DNA from: Massilia sp.
GTDB lineage: Bacteria; Pseudomonadota; Gammaproteobacteria; Burkholderiales; Burkholderiaceae_D
Direction: 5' to 3'
DNA length: 5,702 bases
NCBI GenBank assembly: GCA_003520365.1
Contig: DOUW01000120.1
Span: 1-5,702, forward strand
In this document: one piece after another, positions 5,494 through 5,702 of the stretch
Layout of the letters: the number at the start of each line of letters is the position of its first letter
How positions within the stretch are numbered: the stretch's first letter is position 1
Program-made: the position numbers and the translations under genes
Notes under the pieces: generated by a model
The model's database searches: none
Told to the model about the DNA's origin: nothing
What the model saw: only the letters and a program-made list of their open reading frames with translations

Positions 5494-5702
5494 ATGAAAC
5501 CACGTTTTCTGAAGACCGCAACGCTCCTGGCGCTTGCGCTCAGTTCCGCGCTCGCCGCGCAGCCGGCGCTGGCGGACGATCCGCCGGCACGGGTCGGGCG
5601 CATCGCCCTCACCCAGGGCGAGGTCAGCATCAGCGCCGGTCCCGGCGACAGCCCGAGCAGCGCCCTGGTCAACTGGCCGCTCACCTCCAGCAACACCGTC
5701 AC
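5494..5702 (+). CDS. DUF6600/FecR-like secreted protein, 5' part only
   Basis: The frame is open from ATG 5494 to the window edge, giving 69 complete residues. The first 27 are a clear signal peptide: basic MKPRFLK, a hydrophobic core TATLLALALSSALAA, and cleavage after PALA before DDPP. The mature start, DDPPARVGRIALTQGEVSIS (28-47), followed by VNWPLTSSN (59-67), resembles the N-terminus of FecR-type beta domains in DUF6600 proteins, where 'DPPxRVGR', a G-x-V strand and 'N-x-PL-T-x-(G/N)-D' recur. These proteins are exported and usually several hundred residues long, often with low-complexity C-terminal parts; their role is not established, and the resemblance to FecR does not imply iron sensing. 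The start is supported by GGAG seven bases upstream and by the signal peptide. It has its own promoter and lies 108 bases after the exporter, so probably not an operon with it. Family name is a recognition call from a short fragment. Confidence 0.8.
   Translation, partial: MKPRFLKTATLLALALSSALAAQPALADDPPARVGRIALTQGEVSISAGPGDSPSSALVNWPLTSSNTV

Noticed and set aside
5394..5702. Minus-strand frame opposite the start of the DUF6600-like gene
   Set aside because: The plus strand has a promoter, ribosome site and signal peptide in order; the minus frame has none of these.

Overview
The window is GC-rich, densely coding bacterial chromosome. The gene set suggests a betaproteobacterium, most plausibly the Oxalobacteraceae (Massilia/Duganella/Telluria-like). 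This is an inference from the combination of a large TonB-dependent receptor, a BrnA-like ribbon-helix-helix protein, an HU protein, a LysE/RhtB exporter and the start of a DUF6600/FecR-like secreted protein, all with strong GC bias at third codon positions. I saw no rRNA, tRNA, CRISPR array, integrase, transposase or phage gene.

Layout. Two genes lie on the minus strand: a TonB-dependent outer-membrane receptor (48-2531) and, upstream of it across a 155-bp gap, a YedI/DUF808 inner-membrane protein (2687-3634). A 201-bp divergent intergenic region (3635-3835) separates these from four plus-strand genes. The first is a small orphan BrnA-like protein with a 12-bp in-frame tandem repeat in its N-terminal tail (3836-4093). 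Next, after a 250-bp gap rich in inverted repeats, is an HU-family DNA-binding protein (4344-4628) followed by a strong terminator-like hairpin. Then comes a LysE/RhtB-type exporter (4744-5385) preceded by a polypyrimidine leader with almost no Shine-Dalgarno sequence. The last is the 5' end of a secreted DUF6600/FecR-like protein (5494 to the window edge) behind a well-formed sigma70-type promoter.

How the genes relate. They do not form one pathway. Most look like single-gene transcription units, each with its own upstream gap. The receptor imports an unknown ligand across the outer membrane, YedI is a conserved inner-membrane protein of unknown role, HU compacts DNA, LysE exports small molecules, and the last gene product is probably periplasmic or surface-associated. 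I found no convincing new multi-gene system. The points most worth a second look are the BrnA-like antitoxin without an adjacent BrnT toxin, its tandem-repeat tail, a 23-bp near-perfect palindrome just after it, a REP-like hairpin before HU, and the direct-repeat element beside the promoter of the last gene.
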